Assembly (NCBI GenBank): GCA_023411555.1 | Contig: JAEYOQ010000017.1 | Location: 6,921-70,920, forward strand | DNA length: 64,000 nt | Direction of reading: 5' to 3' | Source of the DNA: Bacillota bacterium | Lineage (GTDB): Bacteria; Bacillota; Clostridia; Lachnospirales; Lachnospiraceae | Shown here: positions 9,060-17,379 of the stretch, one piece after another | Position numbering within the stretch: the first letter of the stretch is position 1 | How the letters are laid out: every line of letters begins with the position of its first letter | Program-made: the position numbers and the translations under genes | Notes under the pieces: generated by a model | Database searches by the model: none | Told to the model about the DNA's origin: nothing | What the model saw: the letters and a program-made list of their open reading frames with translations, nothing else

Positions 9060-9124
9060 AGAAAGAAGGAGCCTTCTCCAAGCCTACTGATACGTAAGAC
9101 ATTTGAGACCCGGTCCTTCTTTCT
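9060..9124 (-). terminator. Terminator-like stem after GH38
   Basis: An 11-base perfect stem AGAAAGAAGGA / TCCTTCTTTCT with a 43-base loop, followed on the minus strand by TTTTG. It starts right after the GH38 stop. The long loop makes it an atypical terminator. Confidence 0.5.
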
Positions 9125-9132
9125 CTTAAGAT

Positions 9133-12100
9133 TTATTTTATTTTTAATCGATAGGTTTTGATTTCATAGGGTTTGATGAATATCTCGAAGGAATTCTTAT
9201 CGGATGCAATATTTTCAATATGCTCTTCAATCAGATTGCATTCGGATACCTCTTCGATGGTATAGTCTGTAGCCACTGTGATAGTAGCCTTTGTTGCCGC
9301 ATTCTCTGCTTCGTAGAGACGAAGGATAACACCATCTCCATCCTCTGCCTGCTTCACAGTTTCAAGTACAACATTCTTCTTATCTACGCAAGCAAATGAG
9401 AACTGTGATCCTGCCTCACCACCGTGAACGGTAAGGGTACGCTGATTTAGTTTTGCCGCTTCTCTTACCGTATCACTGTTTCTCCAGGTCTCCTTATGAG
9501 GATATAAAGCATAGGTAAAGAAATGCTCCTCCTGATCCGTGGTCGGATTCGGTTCAATACCGGATTTAATCAAGGTAAGAGCCATATCGCTCTTATCTAC
9601 GGAATGTCCGTACTTGCAATCATTTAGCAGACTGACACCATAATGACCCTCGGATAAGTCTATCCACTTCTGACCACAGCTTTCAAATCTCGCCTGTTCC
9701 CAGCTGGTATTCTTATGAACCTTTCTGGTTACATTACCGAACTGTATATCAAAGGTTGCCTCATCCGAATGAATATCTACCGGGAAGTGAACCTTTAACA
9801 GATGCTGATACTCTTTCCAGTCAACATAGGTCTCAAATTCAATTCTTCTGCTGTCCGTATAGAAATAAACCTTCTGCTTCAGGATAGAATTACTGAAGCT
9901 TCTGTCAATCTCCAGCGTAGCACGAACTGAACCAAGCTCTGTCCATTCCATACGTGTTACCTCGAGGATATCCCAGTATTTTTCGGTATAATAGATGTCA
10001 ATATCCCAGTTATCATAATATATCGGCTTATCCTCATACATACGGAAGAGATTTGCCGCCTTACCAGGCTGAACCACCTCTCTGTCATTCTCTTTATCAA
10101 AGATGGAGGACAAAAGTCCGTTATTGTCTACCGTCACCTTATAGAATGGTGTTTCCAATGTATTTCCAGTAAGAACAAAAGGAGAGTTACTTTCCTTAGG
10201 AAGCTTATTCACAAGCTCAAGGGATTTATAGCCCTTGGAAGGAAGCCCCTTAACATAAGCTACCGGAGCACCGGAGGTCTTCTGGATCGGATAGATTGTG
10301 CCATCCTCATCCTTCAAGCCTTCTGCATCTAGCTCAGGAAGTGTAACAACATCATCTCTGGTAAAGCCAAGAGTATTATAGACTGTTACCGCATCGCCGT
10401 CCTTTGTAAGGGCTGCCAGTCTCTCATCGATCAGCTTATTCGCTTGTTCCACCAACTCTTCGTATTCCTTCTTCGTCACCTCATATACCTCTTTGATGGA
10501 GGAGCCCGGAAGGATATCATGGAACTGATTTAAGAGGACTGTCTTCCACATAGCATCCAGCTCGGACTTAGGATAAGCAAGCTTTGCCAGGGAAAGTACG
10601 CCTAAAAGCTCTAGATCCATCAGCATTAATTCAGACTTACGGTTGGAACGCTTATTTCTTGCCATGGAGGTGTAGGTTCCTCTGTGGTATTCGAAATAAA
10701 GCTCACCCTCCCAGCTAGGCAGACGCTTATGGTCCTTTACTCTCTCATTCAGCTCGTCAAAGTATTTACCAGAGAACTCTTGACGAACCTTCGGAATTCC
10801 AATTACACCTTTTTCCATACGGATAGAGGTCTCCAGCATCTCTCTGGTAGGGCCGCCACCGCCATCACCGTAACCGTAGGATACCAAGATGTCATTGTTG
10901 ATTTCTTTATTCTGATAGCGCTCCCAGCCACCCATGATGGAATCCGGATGAAGCATTCCATTATAGGTTGTAAAGAAATTCTTAATGCTTTGACCAACTC
11001 CAAGAGTAGTAATCAGGTGAGTCAGCACCTCTGTTCCGTCTATTCCCTTCCACTGGAAGGTATCATATGGAACCTTATTAAACTGATTCCACGCAAGCTT
11101 GGTTGTCATGAAATAATCGATACCTGATTTTTTCATAATCTGCGGCAATGCACCGGAATACCCGAAGACATCGGGAAGCCATAGCACCCTGTTATCCACA
11201 CCGAATTCCTCTTTGAAGAAGCGCTTTCCGTGCACAAATTGGCGAACCAAAGACTCACCTGAGGTCAGGTTACAGTCTGCTTCGACCCACATACCGCCTT
11301 CCGGCTCCCAGCGACCTTCCTTTACACGTTCCTTCACCTTTTCATACAGCTTAGGATAACGCTCTTTAAGGAAATAGTATAACTGAGGCTGGCTGGACAT
11401 GAACTTATAATTCGGATATTCTTCCATCAGCTTAAGCACAGTAGCAAAGCTTCGGCCAACCTTTTCCCGGGTCTGCTCTACAGTCCACCACCAAGCCACA
11501 TCGATATGAGTATGACCGATGCAGGTTGCGATAATCTCATCAAAGCCAGCCATATCCTCGTACAAAGCTTTTGTGATGTAGGCCTGTGCCTCTCTTAAGC
11601 TCTTGTAGAAGGACTCAGAATAAGGAGTACGAAGGTCTAGCAGATTAATGGTATTATTCAGTATTTCTTCAATCACACGTCTAGCCTTATCCTCTTCCTC
11701 CATTCTGGTAAAGGCACTTAAGGGAACACTGATGTCATAATAGAGGCGTTCGATTTCCGGGTCGATTTCCTGCATCTCCACGATCATATTGAACTCTGAA
11801 TGGAGGGTACCGGTATAGGACTGTAAATCCAGCTTATAGGTCTGACCCTTTACCGCTTCACGGGTAATAAGCACTTTTCTGTGATTCATATCGATACCCT
11901 GGGTCTCTACTCCATCAATAAAAAGCAAAAACTGCGGGTTTTTCCCGTCATCCCACTCATCAATCTGGGTTTTTACATGCATCCACAAGCTCTTACCCGC
12001 AAAGTTCTCGGGCACGGTGAACTCTGTGCGGAACCAATAATGCTCATCGGGTCCGTACCAGTGCATGGTTCTACTGTCAAAGCTTTCCCACGGCTCGGCC

Positions 12101-12234
12101 GCTTTATCTGCATCAGCCGGGAATACATAGTTGCCCTTCTTATATTGAAATGCCTCCACAGGCACATTCTGTGCTACAGATAATTTCTTTAGCTCATTGC
12201 AAATGACCTGTATTCGCTTATCCAAGAAATACAT
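9133..12234 (-). CDS. GH38 family alpha-mannosidase
   Basis: 1033-residue zinc-dependent alpha-mannosidase of family GH38, which removes alpha-linked mannose. An N-terminal domain (1-235) precedes the catalytic domain. Zinc ligands are seen in CIGHTHIDVAWWW (H241-D245 region) and the nucleophile is Asp355 in LWLPDVFGYSG. The large C-terminal beta domains run to the end, and the length is normal for bacterial members. There is no signal peptide, so it acts in the cytoplasm. A GGAGGG site precedes ATG at 12234. It follows the GH130 gene by 87 bases in the same orientation, within the operon headed by the ABC importer genes. Together these suggest stepwise breakdown of imported mannosides; which alpha linkage is cut is not predictable. 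Confidence 0.95.
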   Translation of the reverse strand: MYFLDKRIQVICNELKKLSVAQNVPVEAFQYKKGNYVFPADADKAAEPWESFDSRTMHWYGPDEHYWFRTEFTVPENFAGKSLWMHVKTQIDEWDDGKNPQFLLFIDGVETQGIDMNHRKVLITREAVKGQTYKLDLQSYTGTLHSEFNMIVEMQEIDPEIERLYYDISVPLSAFTRMEEEDKARRVIEEILNNTINLLDLRTPYSESFYKSLREAQAYITKALYEDMAGFDEIIATCIGHTHIDVAWWWTVEQTREKVGRSFATVLKLMEEYPNYKFMSSQPQLYYFLKERYPKLYEKVKERVKEGRWEPEGGMWVEADCNLTSGESLVRQFVHGKRFFKEEFGVDNRVLWLPDVFGYSGALPQIMKKSGIDYFMTTKLAWNQFNKVPYDTFQWKGIDGTEVLTHLITTLGVGQSIKNFFTTYNGMLHPDSIMGGWERYQNKEINNDILVSYGYGDGGGGPTREMLETSIRMEKGVIGIPKVRQEFSGKYFDELNERVKDHKRLPSWEGELYFEYHRGTYTSMARNKRSNRKSELMLMDLELLGVLSLAKLAYPKSELDAMWKTVLLNQFHDILPGSSIKEVYEVTKKEYEELVEQANKLIDERLAALTKDGDAVTVYNTLGFTRDDVVTLPELDAEGLKDEDGTIYPIQKTSGAPVAYVKGLPSKGYKSLELVNKLPKESNSPFVLTGNTLETPFYKVTVDNNGLLSSIFDKENDREVVQPGKAANLFRMYEDKPIYYDNWDIDIYYTEKYWDILEVTRMEWTELGSVRATLEIDRSFSNSILKQKVYFYTDSRRIEFETYVDWKEYQHLLKVHFPVDIHSDEATFDIQFGNVTRKVHKNTSWEQARFESCGQKWIDLSEGHYGVSLLNDCKYGHSVDKSDMALTLIKSGIEPNPTTDQEEHFFTYALYPHKETWRNSDTVREAAKLNQRTLTVHGGEAGSQFSFACVDKKNVVLETVKQAEDGDGVILRLYEAENAATKATITVATDYTIEEVSECNLIEEHIENIASDKNSFEIFIKPYEIKTYRLKIK

Positions 12235-12275
12235 TATATCCCTCCAATATCTTTATGATTTTTATTTGCTAATAT

Positions 12276-12310
12276 AGAGGATACCCAAGTTGTACCTTGC
12301 GATATCCTCT
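12276..12310 (-). terminator. Stem-loop between GH130 and GH38
   Basis: Perfect 8-base stem AGAGGATA / TATCCTCT with a 19-base loop in the 87-base spacer after the GH130 stop. The following bases (ATATTAGC) are poor in T, so it may be a processing or partial termination site. Confidence 0.4.
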
Positions 12311-12321
12311 TGAATAATTAA

Positions 12322-13311
12322 TTAAAAGGAATGCTCCTTCGTAAAGGCAATCAGCTCATCTACAGTTGTAAATGCAACACCTGTTACAGTGTCTGCACAA
12401 CCGTAATAGATCGCAATCCTTCCAGTATCAGCATCCGTCAAGGCTGCACAAGGGAATACCACATTCGGAACATCCCCCACACATTCATAATACTCTCTGG
12501 GTCCTAAAATATAATATTTGGAACGATAAAGCACTTTCCACGGCTGCTCTTTATCCAATATAGCAGTACCCATACGGTATACAAAACCATTACAGGTATT
12601 GATAACACCATGATAAATCAACAACCAGCCTTCATCCGTCTCAATGGGTATCGGGCCCGGTCCAATTTTGGTGGACTGCCAAGCCGAATCATCCCCTTTG
12701 ATCGTAGTCATCACATGACGATGATGTCCCCAGTATTCCAGATCTGCACTTTGGCTATAGAATATATCTCCGAAGGGAGTATGCCCGTTATCACTAGGTC
12801 TGCTAAGCATTGCATATTTTCCGTTTATTTTTCTAGGGAATAGCACGCCATTGCGGTTAAATGGAAGAAAAGCATTTTCCAGCTGATAAAAGGTTACGAA
12901 ATCGAAGGTATATCCAATACCTATAGTAGGTCCATGATAACCGTTACACCAGGTAATATAATATCTATCTTCAATGAAGCACACTCTGGGGTCATAACGA
13001 TACTCTCTTTTTGTGATTTCTTCGTCATCTCCTAAGAACGTAATCGGTGTTTCATTTATTTTCCAGTTAATACCATCCTCGCTGAAGCCTGCAAAAATAT
13101 CCATACTTACTGACTTGCTGTCGCATCGGAACACACCTGCAAACCCATCTTTATAAGGAATTACTGCACTGTTAAATACACTGTTAGAGCTTTTGATCGC
13201 ATCTCTTTCTATAATCGGGTTGTTTGTATAACGCCATACAGGCATTGTATATCCTTCTGGTTTCTCCTGCCACGGAATGTTCGGCAAGGAATTTCCGATA
13301 ATTTTACTCAT
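12322..13311 (-). CDS. GH130 family beta-mannoside phosphorylase
   Basis: 329-residue five-bladed propeller enzyme of family GH130. These enzymes cleave beta-mannosides with inorganic phosphate, releasing mannose 1-phosphate. The catalytic Asp is D107 in REYRYDPRVCF; FNSAVIPY, GVFRCD and IGPGPIPIET are further family motifs. No signal peptide is present. The YDPRV form and the MPVWRYTNNPIIERD start resemble the subgroup acting on beta-1,4-mannooligosaccharides and on Man-beta-1,4-GlcNAc of N-glycans, but subgroup assignment by eye is uncertain. It sits between the solute-binding lipoprotein gene and GH38, so the phosphorylase would handle the beta-mannosyl core left after GH38 trimming. An AGGAGG site precedes the start by 11 bases. 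Confidence 0.92.
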   Translation of the reverse strand: MSKIIGNSLPNIPWQEKPEGYTMPVWRYTNNPIIERDAIKSSNSVFNSAVIPYKDGFAGVFRCDSKSVSMDIFAGFSEDGINWKINETPITFLGDDEEITKREYRYDPRVCFIEDRYYITWCNGYHGPTIGIGYTFDFVTFYQLENAFLPFNRNGVLFPRKINGKYAMLSRPSDNGHTPFGDIFYSQSADLEYWGHHRHVMTTIKGDDSAWQSTKIGPGPIPIETDEGWLLIYHGVINTCNGFVYRMGTAILDKEQPWKVLYRSKYYILGPREYYECVGDVPNVVFPCAALTDADTGRIAIYYGCADTVTGVAFTTVDELIAFTKEHSF

Positions 13312-13343
13312 TTTTGAAAGGCCTCCTTATACTCCTAAAATAT

Positions 13344-13391
13344 GAGGCTGCTGCAAAATATCCTAATATATTATAATTTTGCAACAACCTC
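13344..13391 (-). terminator. Partial terminator between lipoprotein and GH130 genes
   Basis: A 16-base stem with two mismatches, GAGGCTGCTGCAAAAT / ATTTTGCAACAACCTC, follows the lipoprotein stop and is followed on the minus strand by ATATTTTAGG. Such a stem after the binding-protein gene usually lowers transcription of downstream genes relative to the abundant binding protein. Confidence 0.6.
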
Positions 13392-13446
13392 AATATTGTG
13401 TTACTTCATCCTAATTCGTATAACCTACATTTATTAATTCAAACTA

Positions 13447-14940
13447 TTAATTTGCAAATGCGGCATCAACCTGAGCCTGAGCTTCAGCTAGTAACTTATC
13501 AAAACCAGCTGCTTTTAACTCCTCGCCCATCTGCTTTACAAGATCTCTGGGATCCTGAGCTCCTGTTAAAAGAAAGCTCTTATACTTATCAAACACTACG
13601 TTACATGAAGCTAATTCTGTCTCAACATTGGTAGTATCAAAGGTAAATCCTAATAATACAGATGGCTTAGCATTGGAATTTAATTCCTTTACTTCATCCC
13701 ACTGATTGAACTCAGCGTCAGATAACTGAGATACAGTGAAGAAGGTACCCTGTGTATAACCAGCCATGTTCCAGTCATTGTTAATACGTTCAATCTTACC
13801 ATCTGCGGTATAATTGAAGTTCTCGCCTTCCAGTCCGTAATAGAATGCGTCACGAACCTTTGTATCAAGGTTAACAAGCTGTAATAACTGGAGAGCCTTC
13901 TCAGGATATTTGGAGCTAGCAGAAATCGCATTTAAGGAACCACGTACGGTGTCGTTGGATACGATGGTATCACCATACTGATCTGCACTTGCCTCAACGC
14001 CCATGTTAGGACCCCAGGTGGTCTTAGCTGCTCCGGACCAACCCTGTGCGGTATATACCATACGGTAAGAAGGAGCTTCTGCTAATGTAGGAGCATCTGC
14101 ATTAATAATTCCTTCTTTGTACCACTGATGAAGTGTATCTAATTCCTTAAGAACATCCTCTTGTTCGAAGATATTAACAACCTTACGGGACTCATCATCA
14201 AAGCGAACACCGAGAGGACGGAAGCCTGCGCCCATGTTATCATAGTTCATAGTAACAACACCGCTACCTTCAACCGCAAGAAGGAAAGGATTTGTGCCCT
14301 CGCCGTCCTTCATAGCCTTTAGGCCGTCGGTAAGGTCGCTGAGACTATTAATACCCTTAAAGTTCACGTTATACTTAGCTGCTTTCTCTGTATCATAAAC
14401 AAAATAATTTGTAGCTGAGCTGTCTTTATAGGTAGGAACAGAATAGATCTTACCATCTACCTTTACTGCATTCCAGTAATCCTCGGGGATATAACTATAC
14501 AGCTCAGGGGATGCTGTCTTTGCTAATTCAGTGATGTCAAGGAAAGCACCAAGTTTTGCAGCTGTATTATATTTAATACCATCAGTGAAAAGGATATCGA
14601 AGCTTTCGCCGGAATTGATAATAATGTTTCTTCTGTTGTCCCAGTCACCCCAGGAAACAACTTCCACGTCTACGTTAACGCCAATCTTTTCTCCGAGATA
14701 AGCGTTGATACTCTTTTGCCATGCATCATAGTTAGAGGGCATACCACCACCAACTGTAACCCATCTTAAGGTAACAATTTCGTCATTTGATGCATCACCG
14801 GATGTATTGTTATCTGTTGTTGTAGGTGCATTTGTAACAGTACCTGCACCATCTTTGCTATTATCTTTTGCACACCCTACAAAGGACGCTGCAAGCATTG
14901 TACAAGCAGCCATTATAGCTACTACCTTTTTCATTCTCAT
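13447..14940 (-). CDS. Oligosaccharide-binding lipoprotein of ABC importer
   Basis: 497-residue extracellular solute-binding protein. The signal peptide MRMKKVVAIMAACTMLAASF ends in a lipobox with Cys23 (FVGC), so the mature protein is lipid-anchored outside the membrane. A low-complexity Thr/Asn/Asp linker (about 28-50) follows. The body has the size and character of the large family-1 binding proteins that work with LplB/LplC-type permeases. AAGGAGG lies eight bases from the ATG at 14940. It is the third gene after two permease genes; no ATPase gene is present, as usual where a shared MsmK/MsiK-type ATPase encoded elsewhere serves several importers. With the mannoside enzymes downstream, the ligand is probably a mannose-containing oligosaccharide. 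Confidence 0.9.
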   Translation of the reverse strand: MRMKKVVAIMAACTMLAASFVGCAKDNSKDGAGTVTNAPTTTDNNTSGDASNDEIVTLRWVTVGGGMPSNYDAWQKSINAYLGEKIGVNVDVEVVSWGDWDNRRNIIINSGESFDILFTDGIKYNTAAKLGAFLDITELAKTASPELYSYIPEDYWNAVKVDGKIYSVPTYKDSSATNYFVYDTEKAAKYNVNFKGINSLSDLTDGLKAMKDGEGTNPFLLAVEGSGVVTMNYDNMGAGFRPLGVRFDDESRKVVNIFEQEDVLKELDTLHQWYKEGIINADAPTLAEAPSYRMVYTAQGWSGAAKTTWGPNMGVEASADQYGDTIVSNDTVRGSLNAISASSKYPEKALQLLQLVNLDTKVRDAFYYGLEGENFNYTADGKIERINNDWNMAGYTQGTFFTVSQLSDAEFNQWDEVKELNSNAKPSVLLGFTFDTTNVETELASCNVVFDKYKSFLLTGAQDPRDLVKQMGEELKAAGFDKLLAEAQAQVDAAFAN

Positions 14941-15045
14941 AAAATATCCTCCTTAAATAATAAAACTACACATTACTCTATATACAGATTTTTTCGGGTC
15001 GGCTCAGGCCTTTAAGTCGACACCGTTTAAAAATCAAATATATCA

Positions 15046-15963
15046 TCAGCCCTTTACTGCTCCGATGGTCAGACCGGAGATAAAGTATTTCTGGAAAAAC
15101 GGATAAGCACAAGCAATCGGTATAACGATAATGATTGCAATTGCCATACGTGCACCTTCCTGAGGCATCATATTTTTATACTGCTGTAAGGATACCCCCG
15201 CAGAAGGATTACTTGCCAAGAATTGAATGTTTCTTTGAATACTATTAAGTAACGCCTGTAAGGATAACAGCTTCGTATTGGTGATATACAGTGATGATTG
15301 AAACCAATCATTCCAGTAGGAAAAGGTTAAAAACAAGCTTATTGTCGCAATTACCGGTTTTGATATCGGTAGTACAATTCTGGCGAAAATATTGAGTTGA
15401 GCAGCACCATCGATTTTCGCAGATTCGATGATAGAATCCGGTATCGTCGTCCGGAAAAAGGTCTTACAGATAATAACATTGAAGGACGATACTGCCAGAG
15501 GCAGAATTAAGGACCATACACTATCCTTTAAGTTAAGCAAATTGGTATTCACCACATAGGATGAAATCATACCACCATTAAAGATCATTGGGATGAATAC
15601 AAGCCAGGATAAAAATCCATTTAATTTATATCCAGGTCTGGATAAGACATATCCCATGGTAGTAGTGAGCGTTACACCGATTACTGTACCACTTATTGTT
15701 ACCAGAATGGAAATAGCAAGTGCTCTTAAAATAGTAGCCTTCTCGCCCCACAAAAATTGATAGGACTTTAGCGAAAACTCCTTAGGTATTAGCTGATAGC
15801 CGTATTTAGCCAAGGAAGCCTCTGACGTAATGGATATCATAAACACAAATACAACCGGAACGATACATGCTAAGGCCAAAAGAATAAATATAATATTAAA
15901 AAGAATATTCGTACTCTTATTGATACGATTTAATCTCATTTCATCGCTGTTTGATTTCTTCAT
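15046..15963 (-). CDS. Sugar ABC importer permease (LplC-type)
   Basis: 305-residue inner-membrane permease of the CUT1 group. I start at ATG 15963 because AAGGAAGG lies nine bases before it; ATGs at 15972 and 15969 are too close to that site. Six hydrophobic helices are visible, the first at about 20-43. The cytoplasmic EAA loop reads ESAKIDGAAQLNIFARIVLP, which contacts the ATPase. It follows the first permease gene by 18 bases. With its partner it forms the channel for the oligosaccharide delivered by the downstream lipoprotein. Confidence 0.92.
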   Translation of the reverse strand: MKKSNSDEMRLNRINKSTNILFNIIFILLALACIVPVVFVFMISITSEASLAKYGYQLIPKEFSLKSYQFLWGEKATILRALAISILVTISGTVIGVTLTTTMGYVLSRPGYKLNGFLSWLVFIPMIFNGGMISSYVVNTNLLNLKDSVWSLILPLAVSSFNVIICKTFFRTTIPDSIIESAKIDGAAQLNIFARIVLPISKPVIATISLFLTFSYWNDWFQSSLYITNTKLLSLQALLNSIQRNIQFLASNPSAGVSLQQYKNMMPQEGARMAIAIIIVIPIACAYPFFQKYFISGLTIGAVKG

Positions 15964-15981
15964 ACTCATCATCCTTCCTTA

Positions 15982-16953
15982 TTAGATAATTGCACTATCC
16001 TCATCAAGCTTCTTAACAATCCAGTTAGTAAGAAGAATTGTTGCACAACAGGAAACCGATTGGAAGAACGTTGCCGCTGCTGTCATACCGATAGGGGTTG
16101 ACTGCTGCAGTGCCGAATACACATAGGTGTCCAGGGTTGATGTAACATTGTATAAGGGTCCGCTAGTGCCGCGGGGGATTTGGTAGAACAAACCAAAATC
16201 CGAATAAAATACTCGTCCAACATTTAATATGAACATCATAATGATGATTGTCTTTAAGCTCGGTAAGGTAATGTACTTCACCTGCTGCCATTTAGTAGCT
16301 CCATCAATTACAGCTGCTTCATAAAGACTCTGATCGATACCGGTGATGCTGGCAAGATATACTACCATGCTATACCCCATGGTTTTCCAGACATTCATAA
16401 ACACCAAAATATAGGGCCAATATTTGGCTTCCATATACCACTGGATTTTTTCCTTTCCAAAGGCAACTAACATATTATTTAGAATACCCTTATCCATGCT
16501 AAGGAATGCAAATACAAAATAACTAATTACAACCCATGACATGAAATGAGGAAAGAACATCATCGTCTGATAGACCTTGGAGCTTCTTTTACTATGAAGA
16601 AGACTGATCATAACAGCCAGAGTAACCGGAATAAGAATACCCAACACGATAAAGATTATGTTGTAACCGATGGTATTACGGAGGAGAATGAATATATCCT
16701 TGGATTTCACAAGAAACCTAAAATTCTCAATCCCCGTCCATTCACTGTGTACTAGGTTATAAATAAAATTATGTCCGGGTACTATCTTGTAATTTTTAAA
16801 AGCTATGATAATACCAAACATCGGTAGAAAACTAAACAACACGTACCATACAATAGTCGGAAGTGCTAATAAGGTAAGCTCGGTATCATCCCGTCCCCAT
16901 CTCTTATGTCTCTTTTTTATCTTTTTATTAACATTGTTATTAACATTTTTCAT
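15982..16953 (-). CDS. Sugar ABC importer permease (LplB-type)
   Basis: 323-residue inner-membrane permease, the first gene of the glycan operon. A basic N-terminus (KKIKKRHKRWGRDD) precedes about six membrane helices. The EAA loop is LYEAAVIDGATKWQQ. The LplB-type start, with LPTIVWYVLFSFLPMFGIII and then an AFKNYK motif, is typical of permeases for larger oligosaccharides or glycan fragments. GGGGG lies eight bases from the ATG. A clear sigma-A promoter is 50-80 bases upstream, overlapped by a palindrome, and the LacI-type regulator gene is divergent. Confidence 0.93.
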   Translation of the reverse strand: MKNVNNNVNKKIKKRHKRWGRDDTELTLLALPTIVWYVLFSFLPMFGIIIAFKNYKIVPGHNFIYNLVHSEWTGIENFRFLVKSKDIFILLRNTIGYNIIFIVLGILIPVTLAVMISLLHSKRSSKVYQTMMFFPHFMSWVVISYFVFAFLSMDKGILNNMLVAFGKEKIQWYMEAKYWPYILVFMNVWKTMGYSMVVYLASITGIDQSLYEAAVIDGATKWQQVKYITLPSLKTIIIMMFILNVGRVFYSDFGLFYQIPRGTSGPLYNVTSTLDTYVYSALQQSTPIGMTAAATFFQSVSCCATILLTNWIVKKLDEDSAII

Positions 16954-16990
16954 CTATTTACCCCCTGTTAATTATCTGATACCGTGTTTA

Positions 16991-17030
16991 TTAACATGTA
17001 CATATTAACACAACTTATATAACATTTCAA
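16991..17030 (-). promoter_or_regulatory. Promoter and palindrome of the glycan operon
   Basis: On the minus strand -35 TTGAAA (17025-17030) and extended -10 TGT-TAATAT (17002-17007) are spaced by 17 bases. An 18-base near-perfect palindrome TTAACATGTACATATTAA (16991-17008) covers the -10 and probable start, a good position for a repressor. A sequence partly matching a catabolite site, TGATACCGTGTTTA, lies just downstream at 16977-16990 but is a weak match. Confidence 0.65.
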
Positions 17031-17049
17031 CATATTTTTAATATTAACT

Positions 17050-17063
17050 TATCATTTGTTTAA
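17050..17063. promoter_or_regulatory. Candidate operator, copy 1
   Basis: TATCATTTGTTTAA, 20 bases upstream of the -35 of the glycan operon promoter. Its exact reverse complement occurs at 17248-17261, and a third copy of the core TCATTTGTTA at 17273-17282. A repeated 10-14-base word seen three times in the shared regulatory region suggests binding sites for the divergent LacI-type regulator. Confidence 0.55.
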
Positions 17064-17247
17064 GATAATTTTTAACATTATTATAATATTCCTTAGCTTT
17101 TTGACTGATATCCATAAATAATCTTATTTTTTTTATTCATTTTATACACTATTAGTGGGTATAAGTTAATACACCGATTTAATATTAACATTGTAATTCT
17201 TAACATTTTTTAACATGATCTTTGTTTACTCATTGTTAAAATTTATG

Positions 17248-17298
17248 TTAAACAAATGATAAAATTCATTTGTCATTTGTTAGTGTGTGTGATATAAT
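17248..17298 (+). promoter_or_regulatory. Promoter and operators of the divergent LacI-type gene
   Basis: A near-ideal promoter has -35 TTGTCA (17270-17275), 17-base spacing and extended -10 TGATATAAT (hexamer 17293-17298). The operator core TCATTTGTTA (17273-17282) overlaps the -35, and an inverted copy TTAAACAAATGATA lies at 17248-17261. The layout predicts autoregulation. The surrounding 414-base gap is very AT-rich with many TTAACAT words. Confidence 0.65.
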
Positions 17299-17379
17299 TA
17301 CATATATGCGTAAAATCAAAATTAACATTAAGATATTACAAGGGATTAATAGAATATAGGGGAGAATATGAGGTGTTAT

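Noticed and set aside
16977..16990. Catabolite repression (cre) site at TGATACCGTGTTTA
   Set aside because: At least two mismatches at conserved positions; kept only as a remark.
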